A stretch of 44,086 nucleotides of DNA from Bacteroidota bacterium. Lineage in GTDB: Bacteria > Bacteroidota > Bacteroidia > 2-12-FULL-35-15. The notes under the pieces are model-generated. The model was given only the letters and a program-made list of their open reading frames with translations. It did not search any database and was not told the origin of the DNA. Position 1 is the stretch's first letter, and every line of letters begins with the position of its first letter. Shown here one piece after another: positions 9,765 to 17,673 of the stretch. The stretch covers positions 1 to 44,086 of the forward strand of contig CANFRC010000015.1 of assembly GCA_947449315.1 (NCBI GenBank). Reading direction: 5' to 3'. A program made the position numbers and the translations under genes.

Positions 9765-12119
9765 TTAGAACGTCATCACCAAGCTTACAGAAGGTAAGAA
9801 AGGCAATTGGTCTACACGTTTATATCTGATACGGTCAAAATAGAAAACATTTTTGCGGGCATATACATTTGTTGCCCCTGCAGATGCTTCCAATTTTGTG
9901 TTTTCAAAAAAGTGGAACGTTTTCTTAATGTTTATATCCAAACGGTGGTACCATGGTAATTCATGAACAGGGCCTGTAAAGAAGTAGTTCAATTGACCAT
10001 TGTCGGAAATATAATTGGTATTTATACCATTTGTAAAGTTCTGATCTTCATAAAAACCACCGGTAGGTTTATATGGAAAACCTGATCCGATATTCCATCG
10101 GGCACCAAATTCCCAATCGCGGTTCTTTCCGAACGTGTAGGAAGCAACAATGTTGCCATTGTGTCTTCTGTCGTAAAACGGACGATACGTTTCAATTCCA
10201 TCCCAATGTGTTACGTATCCCAATGAGTAAACAACCCAGATGTACATTCGTTTGTAATCGTATTTTAGAACTACGTCTAATCCTTGTGCTGTACCAGTTT
10301 CAATGATAAAATCTTTTTTCAATTCATCTGCGATATAAGAATTGTCGGGAGTGTCGTCATAAATCTTATGTGTATTAAGGTTGGTTAATTGCTTGAAATC
10401 TTTACGGTATCCTTCAATGTTTAAATCAAGGTGTTTCGCTAAATCGAATTCAAAACCACCAACATAATGGTTGGCTAATTGCAATTTTTGTTTTACTTCT
10501 TTTACATTTCCATTTTGATCGTTGTATTGTTCCGGCAAATTATCAGGACCAGAAAGGAAACCATAAAATAAATTTACAACATCTCTGTCGGAGTTGGCTG
10601 AAATAAGGTTTTGAGAATATCTTCCTGCAGCAAACTTAAAGCGTATACGTGATGCGATATTCCATTTAATACCAATACGAGGCTCGGGAGAGAAGTTCGC
10701 TAAGGATGCATAATATTGAGTTCTGAAACTTGGTTCTAATACCAGTTTCTTATGTTTGGAAACCCATTTGTATTTAATGAATCCCCCAATTTCTGTTGTA
10801 TTGTCATTCTGAGAAATGTGTCTATTCAAAGAGTTGTAGAAATCGAAATCCGTTCGGAATCCTAGTACTTCTAATCCATAATCAATTTCATTATTACCTG
10901 TGAAATAGGTGAAGTTGATACCCATGTTAAATCCTTTGATAGCACTTGTTTTTGGAGTTTCTCCTTCAGGAGCCAATTTGATCTTGTATTGAGAATAAGC
11001 AAAATTTCCGCTTACTAAAATCGGAGAATTCTGGGGAACCAATAAGAAATTTCCGCCTCCGCCATAGGAATCCCAATTCATATCTTGTACCGCTTTGTAG
11101 CTTACTTTGTCGTTGAAATTAAATCCGAATAAATTTAATTTACTTCCATTGTTTGCGTTGAAAGAAACTTTCCCATAGTAATCATTAAAGCTAAAAGGCA
11201 AACCATTCGGGTCAATGTAGGTGTAAAGTAATTTAGATGTAGTTGGTAAATAGGATGTTTTAGCAGAAAAAATATACGATGCAGTTGCTTTGGAACCTTC
11301 CTTGTATCTGATCAATGGCCCTTCAACCAATGCTTTTGCACCAAATGGGCTGACTGCCAATTTTCCTGAAACTCTTTTTTTGTTTCCATCTCTGGTAGTA
11401 ATATCCATGATCGAAGAAATTCTACCGCCATATTCAGCACCAAATCCACCACTATAAACATCAGCGTTTCTGATAATGTCTGCATCAAAAACAGAAAATA
11501 AACCGATGGAGTGAAAAGGATTATAAACGATCATTCCATCCAGTAGTACTTTGTTCTGAATAGGCGAGCCACCTCGGATGTATAATTGTCCTCCCTGGTC
11601 ACCTGTAAAAATAACTCCGGGTAATACCTGTAAGTATTGAGCTAGATCGGGCTCCCCACCAACGGATGGAAGTCTTTTAATGGAGATGGGGTCGATCTTA
11701 TTAACAGATACTTGCGTTTCTGTCTTTTTCGCTTCCTGAACGGCAGAGATCTCTACTACTTTCAGTTTCACGTCGGACTTCACCATGTATAATTTTTTTG
11801 TGATGATTTCGCCTGCTTTAATGGTTACCGATTCTTGCAAGCTGTCATAGCCTAAGGTGGAGGTGATCATTAAGGTGTAGGTTCCTGGAGGAATTTTTGT
11901 GATGGAATAGTATCCATTTACGTCTGTTGCGTTACCAATGGTTGTTCCTTTCAGAATAACATTCGTAAATAATACCGGTTCTCCGGAATCTTTTAAATAT
12001 ACAAAACCTCTGATTGTACCTGTTTGCTGCTGTGCAAATGCAACAGACGAAAAAAGTAGAACTAGGGTGAAAAATATTCTTTTTATGGCGGTAAATTTTG
12101 GACTCATATAGAAAAGCAT
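9765..12119 (-). CDS. TonB-dependent outer-membrane receptor with CarboxypepD_reg-like domain
   Basis: A 784-residue outer-membrane receptor. After a signal peptide (ending VAFAQ) there is a carboxypeptidase-regulatory-like beta-sandwich (about 33-115; GTIRGFVYLKDSGEPV, GYYSITKIPPGTYTL), then the plug (about 145-245; LPGVIFTGDQGGQLYIRGGS, GGFGAEYGGRISSIMDI), then a 22-strand-type barrel ending in SLVMTF. Such receptors import bulky ligands with TonB energy. No SusD-like lipoprotein or substrate-specific enzyme is beside it, so the ligand is unknown. The start could be 12119 or the Met four codons later (12107), which gives a more usual signal peptide. A second receptor lies 136 nt upstream on the same strand. 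Confidence 0.93.
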   Translation of the reverse strand: MLFYMSPKFTAIKRIFFTLVLLFSSVAFAQQQTGTIRGFVYLKDSGEPVLFTNVILKGTTIGNATDVNGYYSITKIPPGTYTLMITSTLGYDSLQESVTIKAGEIITKKLYMVKSDVKLKVVEISAVQEAKKTETQVSVNKIDPISIKRLPSVGGEPDLAQYLQVLPGVIFTGDQGGQLYIRGGSPIQNKVLLDGMIVYNPFHSIGLFSVFDADIIRNADVYSGGFGAEYGGRISSIMDITTRDGNKKRVSGKLAVSPFGAKALVEGPLIRYKEGSKATASYIFSAKTSYLPTTSKLLYTYIDPNGLPFSFNDYYGKVSFNANNGSKLNLFGFNFNDKVSYKAVQDMNWDSYGGGGNFLLVPQNSPILVSGNFAYSQYKIKLAPEGETPKTSAIKGFNMGINFTYFTGNNEIDYGLEVLGFRTDFDFYNSLNRHISQNDNTTEIGGFIKYKWVSKHKKLVLEPSFRTQYYASLANFSPEPRIGIKWNIASRIRFKFAAGRYSQNLISANSDRDVVNLFYGFLSGPDNLPEQYNDQNGNVKEVKQKLQLANHYVGGFEFDLAKHLDLNIEGYRKDFKQLTNLNTHKIYDDTPDNSYIADELKKDFIIETGTAQGLDVVLKYDYKRMYIWVVYSLGYVTHWDGIETYRPFYDRRHNGNIVASYTFGKNRDWEFGARWNIGSGFPYKPTGGFYEDQNFTNGINTNYISDNGQLNYFFTGPVHELPWYHRLDINIKKTFHFFENTKLEASAGATNVYARKNVFYFDRIRYKRVDQLPFLPSVSLVMTF

Positions 12120-12255
12120 TTTATAAAGTATAGTACCTGTTTTTTTTAGGTTCGTAAATGTAATAATTTATTGCTTTTAAAAGGAGGCAATTTTTCAGAT
12201 TACTTATTCTTTCTGATAATTGGTCGTTTTTTTAGGGTAAGTGGTGGGGAAATGT

Positions 12256-14634
12256 TTAAAATTCGATCTTATATCCAAAATAAGGGAACAATCCCAATTG
12301 ATATTCTTTTTGAATAAGTTGGGTGGTCGGATCATAGGATTCTCTCAAGACGTTCGAGTTGTCGAAAATATTTTCTACCACTACAAATAAACTTTGGGAG
12401 GTTTTTTTTCTATTTGATTTGTATGAAAGTTTGATGTCAAAACGGGAATACGCTTTAAGTTTTCTGGAAAATGCCTCATCGTCTATATAAATTGCTCGGT
12501 TTGCGATCTTCGATTTTTCAAGATCAATGGGAGTATACCGGTTTCCTCCGGCATCAGTAAATTTCAGATCCAATGAAAGCGCCTTATTCTTGTTTTTTCC
12601 TAAAGTTAATTCATATCCCGCCAATGTGTTAAAAACATATCCTCCATCATAACTGGTATGATGTTCCTTGTGATTGCTCCCTTTGTAAGTGGATTGATAA
12701 ATGGAAGCTGTTGCTAGATAATAAAAATGTTTGCTGAAAAATTTCTCTAAGGTAATTTCAATGCCTGCATTTTGCCCGTCACCTTTATTTTCTAAACTGT
12801 CAACAAGCGGGATTCCTTCTAAAGCATTTCCAACATTAATCATGGAGAAGGAGGAGCTGTAATTTTTTTGCACCGGAACGTTGTATAAATACTGATAATA
12901 GCTTTCAAATTTTAATCTGAAATCTTTTGTAAAATTATTATCATACGCTAAAATAATATGTTGACTTTTCGATAGATCTAAATTTCGGTTGCTTCTGTAG
13001 TAGCTGTCGGTAGAGGGGATATAGGTTTCGTAAAAATAATAAATGGTCGGCTGCATTTGGCTGTGCATACCATAACCCATACTGATGTTTTGTTTTGAGT
13101 TCAATTGAAAACGGACGCCAAAGCGCGGTTCAATAGCCCAGGTAGTGTTTAGTAAAAAATTCTGATAATGTACTCCCGAGTTGAACGTAATCCTATCTGT
13201 AGGTCGGAACTGCCATTCGCCAAAGGCTTGAAATAATCCTGCCGTAGAATTTTTCACATCTAATTCGTGAATGTATTTTCCTGCAGTAGCTTTATATCTA
13301 AAGGATAGTGCATCAAAATAAAGAGTTTGATAGGTCACTCCGATCTTTATTAAATGACTTGCATTGATTTTGTCGGTTACCGTATAGTTGGCAATAAAAT
13401 TTGCTTCCGTTGATTTGTTTTTGCTTCTTAAAAAGGAAGAGCGGTCTATCGGAGAAAGTGTATCAATATAGGCATCTAGTAATGTTCCTGAGGCTGATAA
13501 AGAAAGCTTGCCTGTGATTTTATTATTAAAAAAATACAAATTGGAAAGACCCGCTACACCCATACTTGTTTTGTATATAAGGTCTTGTCCACCTTTAATA
13601 TAGGACCAATCTCCCGATTTTCTTTCGCTATCTAAAAGTGATAGTTTACTCATTCCCCCTAATCCCCAAAATGTAAAGACACCTGTTTTCTGAGTAGGGA
13701 TATTTACTTTAAAAGATAGATCCTGATATTGAGGAGTGGCTGAAACACCAAAACGTATTCCGAGTTTATTAAAAACTTCTAATGTTGAATATCTATAATT
13801 TAAGAGAAACGAGCTGCCGTTCTTTTTTGAAATAGGGCCCTCGGCACCTAATTCTATTCCATTTATACCGACCTGTCCAGTATATTCATTCTTTTCATTG
13901 TTTCCGTTTCTTAATTTAATATCAAAAACCGCGGCTGTTTTATTTCCATATTCAGCAGGAAATGCACCCGTTAAAAAGTCGGAGTTACCTAATATATTAT
14001 TGTTTAACATACTTATTGGGCCGCCCGTAGATCCTTGTGCAGAAAAGTGGTTGGGGTTAGGAATATCAACTCCTTCCATGCGCCACAGAACTCCTAAAGG
14101 TGAATTTCCACGAACAATAATATCGTTTCTAGCATCATTACCGGAGGAAACACCGGCATAGTTGGCCACCATTTTACTAGGATCGCCACGGCTACCTGCA
14201 TACCTTCCTGTTTCTTCTGCTTTGAAATTTCTTGAGCTAACAGTTACCAAATCATTATTTGCTTTTGTCTTATCTGTTTGTGCAACCATCTCCACCGTTT
14301 GAGAGGTATATACTTTTTCGCGAAGTTCGATGGTAAGAACAACTTCTTTTCCAGAAGTAACAATGATGTTGTTTAGCACAGCATCTTCGTATCCTAGAGA
14401 TGAAACTTTTATGGAATGCCTTCCAACTGGTATTGTTTTCAGCCGAAATTTTCCGTCTACATCGGTTGTTGAACCGATCAGGGTATCACTATTTAAGAGA
14501 ATAATGTTTGCTCCAAATAAAATGGATTTGGAATCAGCATCTACTACTTTCCCTCGAATGGTTTGGGTATAGGTCTGTGCGTTTGCTTTGATGAAGCAAA
14601 AAAAGGTTAATAAAATGAAAAGGTTTTTTTTCAC
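12256..14634 (-). CDS. TonB-dependent outer-membrane receptor with CarboxypepD_reg-like domain (GTG start)
   Basis: A 792-residue receptor starting with GTG at 14634: signal peptide (about 1-19, ending KANAQ), a carboxypeptidase-regulatory-like domain (about 24-110; IRGKVVDADSKSILFGANI), a plug (about 135-235; GRYAGSRGDPSKMVANYAGV, IIVRGNSPLGVLWRMEGVD, GAFPAEYGNKTAAVFDI) and a barrel ending in LGLFPYFGYKIEF. The ligand is unknown; no SusD gene is adjacent. Sequence similarity to the neighbouring receptor is limited to the shared domain plan, so these are not recent duplicates. A TAnnTTTG element lies only 4 nt before the GTG. It is divergent from mqnA. Confidence 0.92.
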   Translation of the reverse strand: MKKNLFILLTFFCFIKANAQTYTQTIRGKVVDADSKSILFGANIILLNSDTLIGSTTDVDGKFRLKTIPVGRHSIKVSSLGYEDAVLNNIIVTSGKEVVLTIELREKVYTSQTVEMVAQTDKTKANNDLVTVSSRNFKAEETGRYAGSRGDPSKMVANYAGVSSGNDARNDIIVRGNSPLGVLWRMEGVDIPNPNHFSAQGSTGGPISMLNNNILGNSDFLTGAFPAEYGNKTAAVFDIKLRNGNNEKNEYTGQVGINGIELGAEGPISKKNGSSFLLNYRYSTLEVFNKLGIRFGVSATPQYQDLSFKVNIPTQKTGVFTFWGLGGMSKLSLLDSERKSGDWSYIKGGQDLIYKTSMGVAGLSNLYFFNNKITGKLSLSASGTLLDAYIDTLSPIDRSSFLRSKNKSTEANFIANYTVTDKINASHLIKIGVTYQTLYFDALSFRYKATAGKYIHELDVKNSTAGLFQAFGEWQFRPTDRITFNSGVHYQNFLLNTTWAIEPRFGVRFQLNSKQNISMGYGMHSQMQPTIYYFYETYIPSTDSYYRSNRNLDLSKSQHIILAYDNNFTKDFRLKFESYYQYLYNVPVQKNYSSSFSMINVGNALEGIPLVDSLENKGDGQNAGIEITLEKFFSKHFYYLATASIYQSTYKGSNHKEHHTSYDGGYVFNTLAGYELTLGKNKNKALSLDLKFTDAGGNRYTPIDLEKSKIANRAIYIDDEAFSRKLKAYSRFDIKLSYKSNRKKTSQSLFVVVENIFDNSNVLRESYDPTTQLIQKEYQLGLFPYFGYKIEF

Positions 14635-14638
14635 CTTG

Positions 14639-14646
14639 CAAAAGTA
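14639..14646 (-). promoter_or_regulatory. TAnnTTTG -7 element before the second TonB receptor
   Basis: Minus-strand TACTTTTG matches the consensus and ends 4 nt before the GTG start at 14634, again implying a nearly leaderless transcript. A convincing -33 element was not seen. Confidence 0.4.
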
Positions 14647-14725
14647 AGATTTTATTCAATCTATTATTTTGACATTTTGAGATTAAATGAATCTAGAGCA
14701 GACAGCCTCAATAAATTAATATTGT

Positions 14726-14733
14726 TAATTTTG
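14726..14733 (+). promoter_or_regulatory. TAnnTTTG -7 element of mqnA
   Basis: TAATTTTG lies 40 nt upstream of the mqnA ATG in the divergent intergenic region. The -33 side is not convincing. Confidence 0.4.
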
Positions 14734-14773
14734 CACCTAGGAAGCGAAAAAGGGCTAGTCCTAAAAAAGTGTT

Positions 14774-15526
14774 ATGGATAAAATAAAAGTTTCGATTGTT
14801 TCCTATTTAAATTCTAAGCCATTTGTTTACGGAATAGCACATTCCGAAATTTTTAATACGATTGAACTTCAGCAGGACATACCTTCTGTTTGCGCCAAAA
14901 AATTGATGGATGGGACAGTAGATGTGGGCTTGATACCTGTTGCCGTTCTGCCTTTGCTCAAGGAGAAGTATATCATCAGTGATTATTGCATTGGTGCTGT
15001 TGGCAAGGTGGCTTCCGTGATGCTTTACAGCCATGTTCCATTGGAGGAAATTAGCACTGTTTTATTGGATTATCAATCACGCACATCTGTTACATTGGTA
15101 AAAGTGTTGGCTCAGAATTTTTGGAAGATAAAGCCGAAGTGGATTTCAGCGGAAGTGGATTTTGAGCGTAAAATCAATGGATCGACAGCTGCAGTAATTA
15201 TTGGAGATAGAACATTTGCTATCGGTGATACATATAAGTATGTATACGATTTGGCAGAGGAGTGGCAGAAATTCACCCAATTGCCCTTTGTGTTTGCCTG
15301 CTGGGTAGCCAATAAAAAACTACCTGATTCTTTTCTTCATGATTTTAATTCAGCGCTTAAGTATGGACTGGATAACCGTACGTCATTAATCGCGGAACTT
15401 CAGAAGGATCTCAATTACTCTTCAGATATTGAAACCTACCTCACCAAAAACATCGATTACGACTACAATAGCGCTAAAAAAGAAGCCTTGGAACTGTTTT
15501 TGACGTATCTGTCAAAACTTGAATAA
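14774..15526 (+). CDS. mqnA: Chorismate dehydratase of the futalosine menaquinone pathway
   Basis: A 250-residue cytoplasmic protein of the MqnA family, which dehydrates chorismate to 3-enolpyruvylbenzoate, the first committed step of the futalosine route to menaquinone. The start VSIVSYLNSKPFVYGI and the following KLMDGTVDVGLIPVAVL are typical of the family, which has a periplasmic-binding-protein-like fold. Length is normal (about 250-280). No other mqn gene is in the window. Having MqnA rather than MenD/MenF-type enzymes suggests the organism is not a typical Flavobacteriaceae. It is divergent from a TonB receptor. Confidence 0.93.
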   Translation: MDKIKVSIVSYLNSKPFVYGIAHSEIFNTIELQQDIPSVCAKKLMDGTVDVGLIPVAVLPLLKEKYIISDYCIGAVGKVASVMLYSHVPLEEISTVLLDYQSRTSVTLVKVLAQNFWKIKPKWISAEVDFERKINGSTAAVIIGDRTFAIGDTYKYVYDLAEEWQKFTQLPFVFACWVANKKLPDSFLHDFNSALKYGLDNRTSLIAELQKDLNYSSDIETYLTKNIDYDYNSAKKEALELFLTYLSKLE

Positions 15527-15553
15527 TATTTTTTTTAGTTTAGTTTAAATCAA

Positions 15554-15561
15554 TATATTTG
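15554..15561 (+). promoter_or_regulatory. TAnnTTTG -7 element upstream of the PorE-like gene
   Basis: TATATTTG lies 115 nt before the PorE-like ATG, with a T-rich stretch about 19 nt upstream. If used, it places the hairpin at 15602-15624 inside the transcript leader. Confidence 0.45.
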
Positions 15562-15601
15562 TTCGTGAGACTAGCCTTTTAAAACTAGACGCTTTTCGAG
15601 C

Positions 15602-15634
15602 AATCCCGCTTAATTGGCGGGATTATTTGTTTTT
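15602..15634 (+). terminator. Hairpin downstream of mqnA, possible terminator or leader structure
   Basis: An 8-bp GC-rich stem (AATCCCGC at 15602-15609 with its complement at 15617-15624) is followed by a T-rich stretch (atttgttttt). It may end mqnA transcription or, since a promoter element lies upstream of it, act in the leader of the PorE-like gene. Confidence 0.55.
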
Positions 15635-15676
15635 GAATTGTGATCATTACATCGTTAATTAATTAATATCGTTCGT

Positions 15677-17311
15677 ATGAAAAAGATAAAATATTTTTTG
15701 GTGTTTTTTGTGTTTATCCTAGGAAGTGTTTCTGCTCAGAAAAAGCAAAATGTTATTGATAAAACCGGAGACATTGGCAAAATGGTTATTGCTCAGCAGA
15801 AATTTTATGCAGCGGACTATAAAGGCGCTTTAATAATTTATCAAGATGTTCTCTCGGGAAACCCAAATGATGCTGATGCGATAGCTCATATTGCATTGTG
15901 TTATTTTGAAATGGGGCAATTGAAAGAAGCGTTGGAGAATTCTGAAAAAGCAAAAAGCATTGATCCGAAAGCCAATATTGATAATTCACTATTATTAGGA
16001 AAGCTCTATCAGCTGGATGGAAAATTAGATGAGGCCTTAGCTGAATTTACCACCTTTAAAACAGCAGTTGGTAATGGAAATAAAGCTTCAGAAAGTGATA
16101 TAGATATGTATATTTTACAGGTAAACACCGCTAAAGAATTAATTGCAAAACCGGTAGATGTAACGATTGAAAACATAGGAGCTGTTGTGAATTCTGAATA
16201 CGAAGAAAAAGCTCCAATGGTAAGTATCGATGGAAAAACATTACTCTTCACTTCTCGGAGGCCAGGAAAGTCAAGTGCTCTTAACCCCGATGATAACAAG
16301 TATTACGAAGATATTTATATTTCGCATTGGGATACGATCAAAAAGGTTTGGGGAGTTGCAGCGTTGATTCCAGGTGATTTAAACTCTGTAGGGCAGGACG
16401 CTGCAACAAGTATTTCTCCTGACGGCAAGCAAATTTTCCTTTTTAAAAATAATGTAGATGATGAATCACGTGGTGGTGATATCTATGTTTCCCGCTTAAG
16501 TTCTTCCGGTAAATGGGGCGCTCCGAAATCGATAGGAAAGCCTGTTAATACATCATATGCAGAAGTAGGTGCTTGCATCTCTCCGGATGGTAAAACACTT
16601 TATTTTTCTTCTGAACGTCAAGGTGGTTTTGGAAGTTTGGATATTTGGATGTGTAAAAAGGAAGCCCACAATTTATGGGGTAAACCAGTCAACCTTGGAG
16701 ATGCAGTAAATACAGCAGAAGATGAAGCAGGTATGTTTCTTGCTCCGGATGGAAAAACATTGTTCTTTACTTCTAAAGGGCATAATTCAATGGGTGGCTA
16801 TGATATGTTCAAAACAACACTGGAAAAAGGGAAATGGTCCACACCTGTGAATTTAGGATATCCAATAAATTCGATCTATAATGATAAGTGTTTCAGCTTG
16901 TCCATTGATGCAAAGAAAGGTTATTTTTCCAGTGACAGAAAAGGAGGCTTAGGCGAGTTCGATGTATATCAAGTGGATCTAACCCACTATTCGGTTCTTG
17001 AAAAGGAAATGAAAAAAGCGCAGAACAATGGACCTGTCATGGCGATTTTAAAAGGAGATATTTTTGATGCAAGCGCAGGTTCTGGAATTGAAGCTGAAGT
17101 AATTGTATATGACGAAACAGGTGTAAAAGTAGGTAGTACTACCTCAGGTGATGGAAGCGGTGAATATTTCATGACATTACTTGCAGGTAAAACCTACCAA
17201 GTGAAAATTGAAGTAAAAGGATACAAACCGATTGATGAAAAAGTAGAAATTAAAACAGCTAAAGAAGGTGCTACAACTGTTGTAAAACATTACTTGTTGT
17301 ACAAAAAATAA
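15677..17311 (+). CDS. PorE-like TPR / PD40 beta-propeller / CRD protein lacking the OmpA domain
   Basis: A 544-residue exported protein: signal peptide (about 1-20, ending GSVSAQ), TPR-type helical repeats (about 35-130), a WD40-like PD40 propeller (about 175-430, with recurring blades such as SISPDGKQIFLF, CISPDGKTLYFSS and FLAPDGKTLFFTS) and a C-terminal carboxypeptidase-regulatory-like domain (about 450-540). This is the order seen in the T9SS protein PorE and relatives, but those end in an OmpA-like peptidoglycan-binding domain, which is missing here. The gene ends cleanly before a strong terminator, so the loss is not from a visible frameshift. It may be a T9SS or envelope scaffold without a wall anchor. 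No lipobox is seen. Confidence 0.87.
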   Translation: MKKIKYFLVFFVFILGSVSAQKKQNVIDKTGDIGKMVIAQQKFYAADYKGALIIYQDVLSGNPNDADAIAHIALCYFEMGQLKEALENSEKAKSIDPKANIDNSLLLGKLYQLDGKLDEALAEFTTFKTAVGNGNKASESDIDMYILQVNTAKELIAKPVDVTIENIGAVVNSEYEEKAPMVSIDGKTLLFTSRRPGKSSALNPDDNKYYEDIYISHWDTIKKVWGVAALIPGDLNSVGQDAATSISPDGKQIFLFKNNVDDESRGGDIYVSRLSSSGKWGAPKSIGKPVNTSYAEVGACISPDGKTLYFSSERQGGFGSLDIWMCKKEAHNLWGKPVNLGDAVNTAEDEAGMFLAPDGKTLFFTSKGHNSMGGYDMFKTTLEKGKWSTPVNLGYPINSIYNDKCFSLSIDAKKGYFSSDRKGGLGEFDVYQVDLTHYSVLEKEMKKAQNNGPVMAILKGDIFDASAGSGIEAEVIVYDETGVKVGSTTSGDGSGEYFMTLLAGKTYQVKIEVKGYKPIDEKVEIKTAKEGATTVVKHYLLYKK

Positions 17312-17336
17312 CTTTCTAAGATTAGTAATAACAACT

Positions 17337-17379
17337 AAAAAAAATCCCGCTCCGTAATTTACGGAGCGGGATTTTTTTT
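17337..17379. terminator. Long bidirectional intrinsic terminator
   Basis: A perfect 21-bp inverted repeat around a single central base at 17358, including flanking A8 and T8 tracts (core TCCCGCTCCG). It separates convergent genes and can serve both the PorE-like gene (plus) and the small lipoprotein gene (minus). Confidence 0.92.
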
Positions 17380-17392
17380 GATGATAGACGGC

Positions 17393-17605
17393 TTAATTTA
17401 TAGCGCAACTGGTTTCATTAAAAGGAATGTTTCCATAATGCTGATCATAATACTGACTGCATTGTTCCCCGGCTTTTCCTTTTGTATTTTTATAAGTGGT
17501 GACTACTATAACTGCTCCCGATGGATCTTTGCAAGTGCAGTCGTAATTTTTTTTACAACTTGCCAACGAAACAGCAATAGTGCAAATAAGAAATACTTTT
17601 TTCAT
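17393..17605 (-). CDS. Small Cys-rich lipoprotein
   Basis: A 70-residue protein with a signal peptide and a clear lipobox (VSLASC), followed by KKNYDCTCKDPSGA and two more cysteines near the C terminus (GEQCSQY, NETSCAIN). The mature part is about 55 residues with five cysteines counting the lipidated one, leaving four that could pair. Tiny KK.-CTC lipoproteins of this sort are widespread in Bacteroidota, but I know no function for them. It has its own space between two terminators, which argues that it is a real single-gene unit. The antisense frame over it is a shadow. Confidence 0.8.
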   Translation of the reverse strand: MKKVFLICTIAVSLASCKKNYDCTCKDPSGAVIVVTTYKNTKGKAGEQCSQYYDQHYGNIPFNETSCAIN

Positions 17606-17630
17606 GTTTTGTTATTAGATAGAAAAAAAT

Positions 17631-17659
17631 AAAACACCTCTGGAGAGCAGAAGTGTTTT
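17631..17659 (-). terminator. Intrinsic terminator after glutamate dehydrogenase
   Basis: An 11-bp stem (17631-17641 with 17649-17659) pairs fully on the minus strand with one G-U pair, and the minus strand then has a T7 tract. It lies 14 nt after the stop of the dehydrogenase gene. Confidence 0.8.
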
Positions 17660-17673
17660 GTTAAATAATCTTT

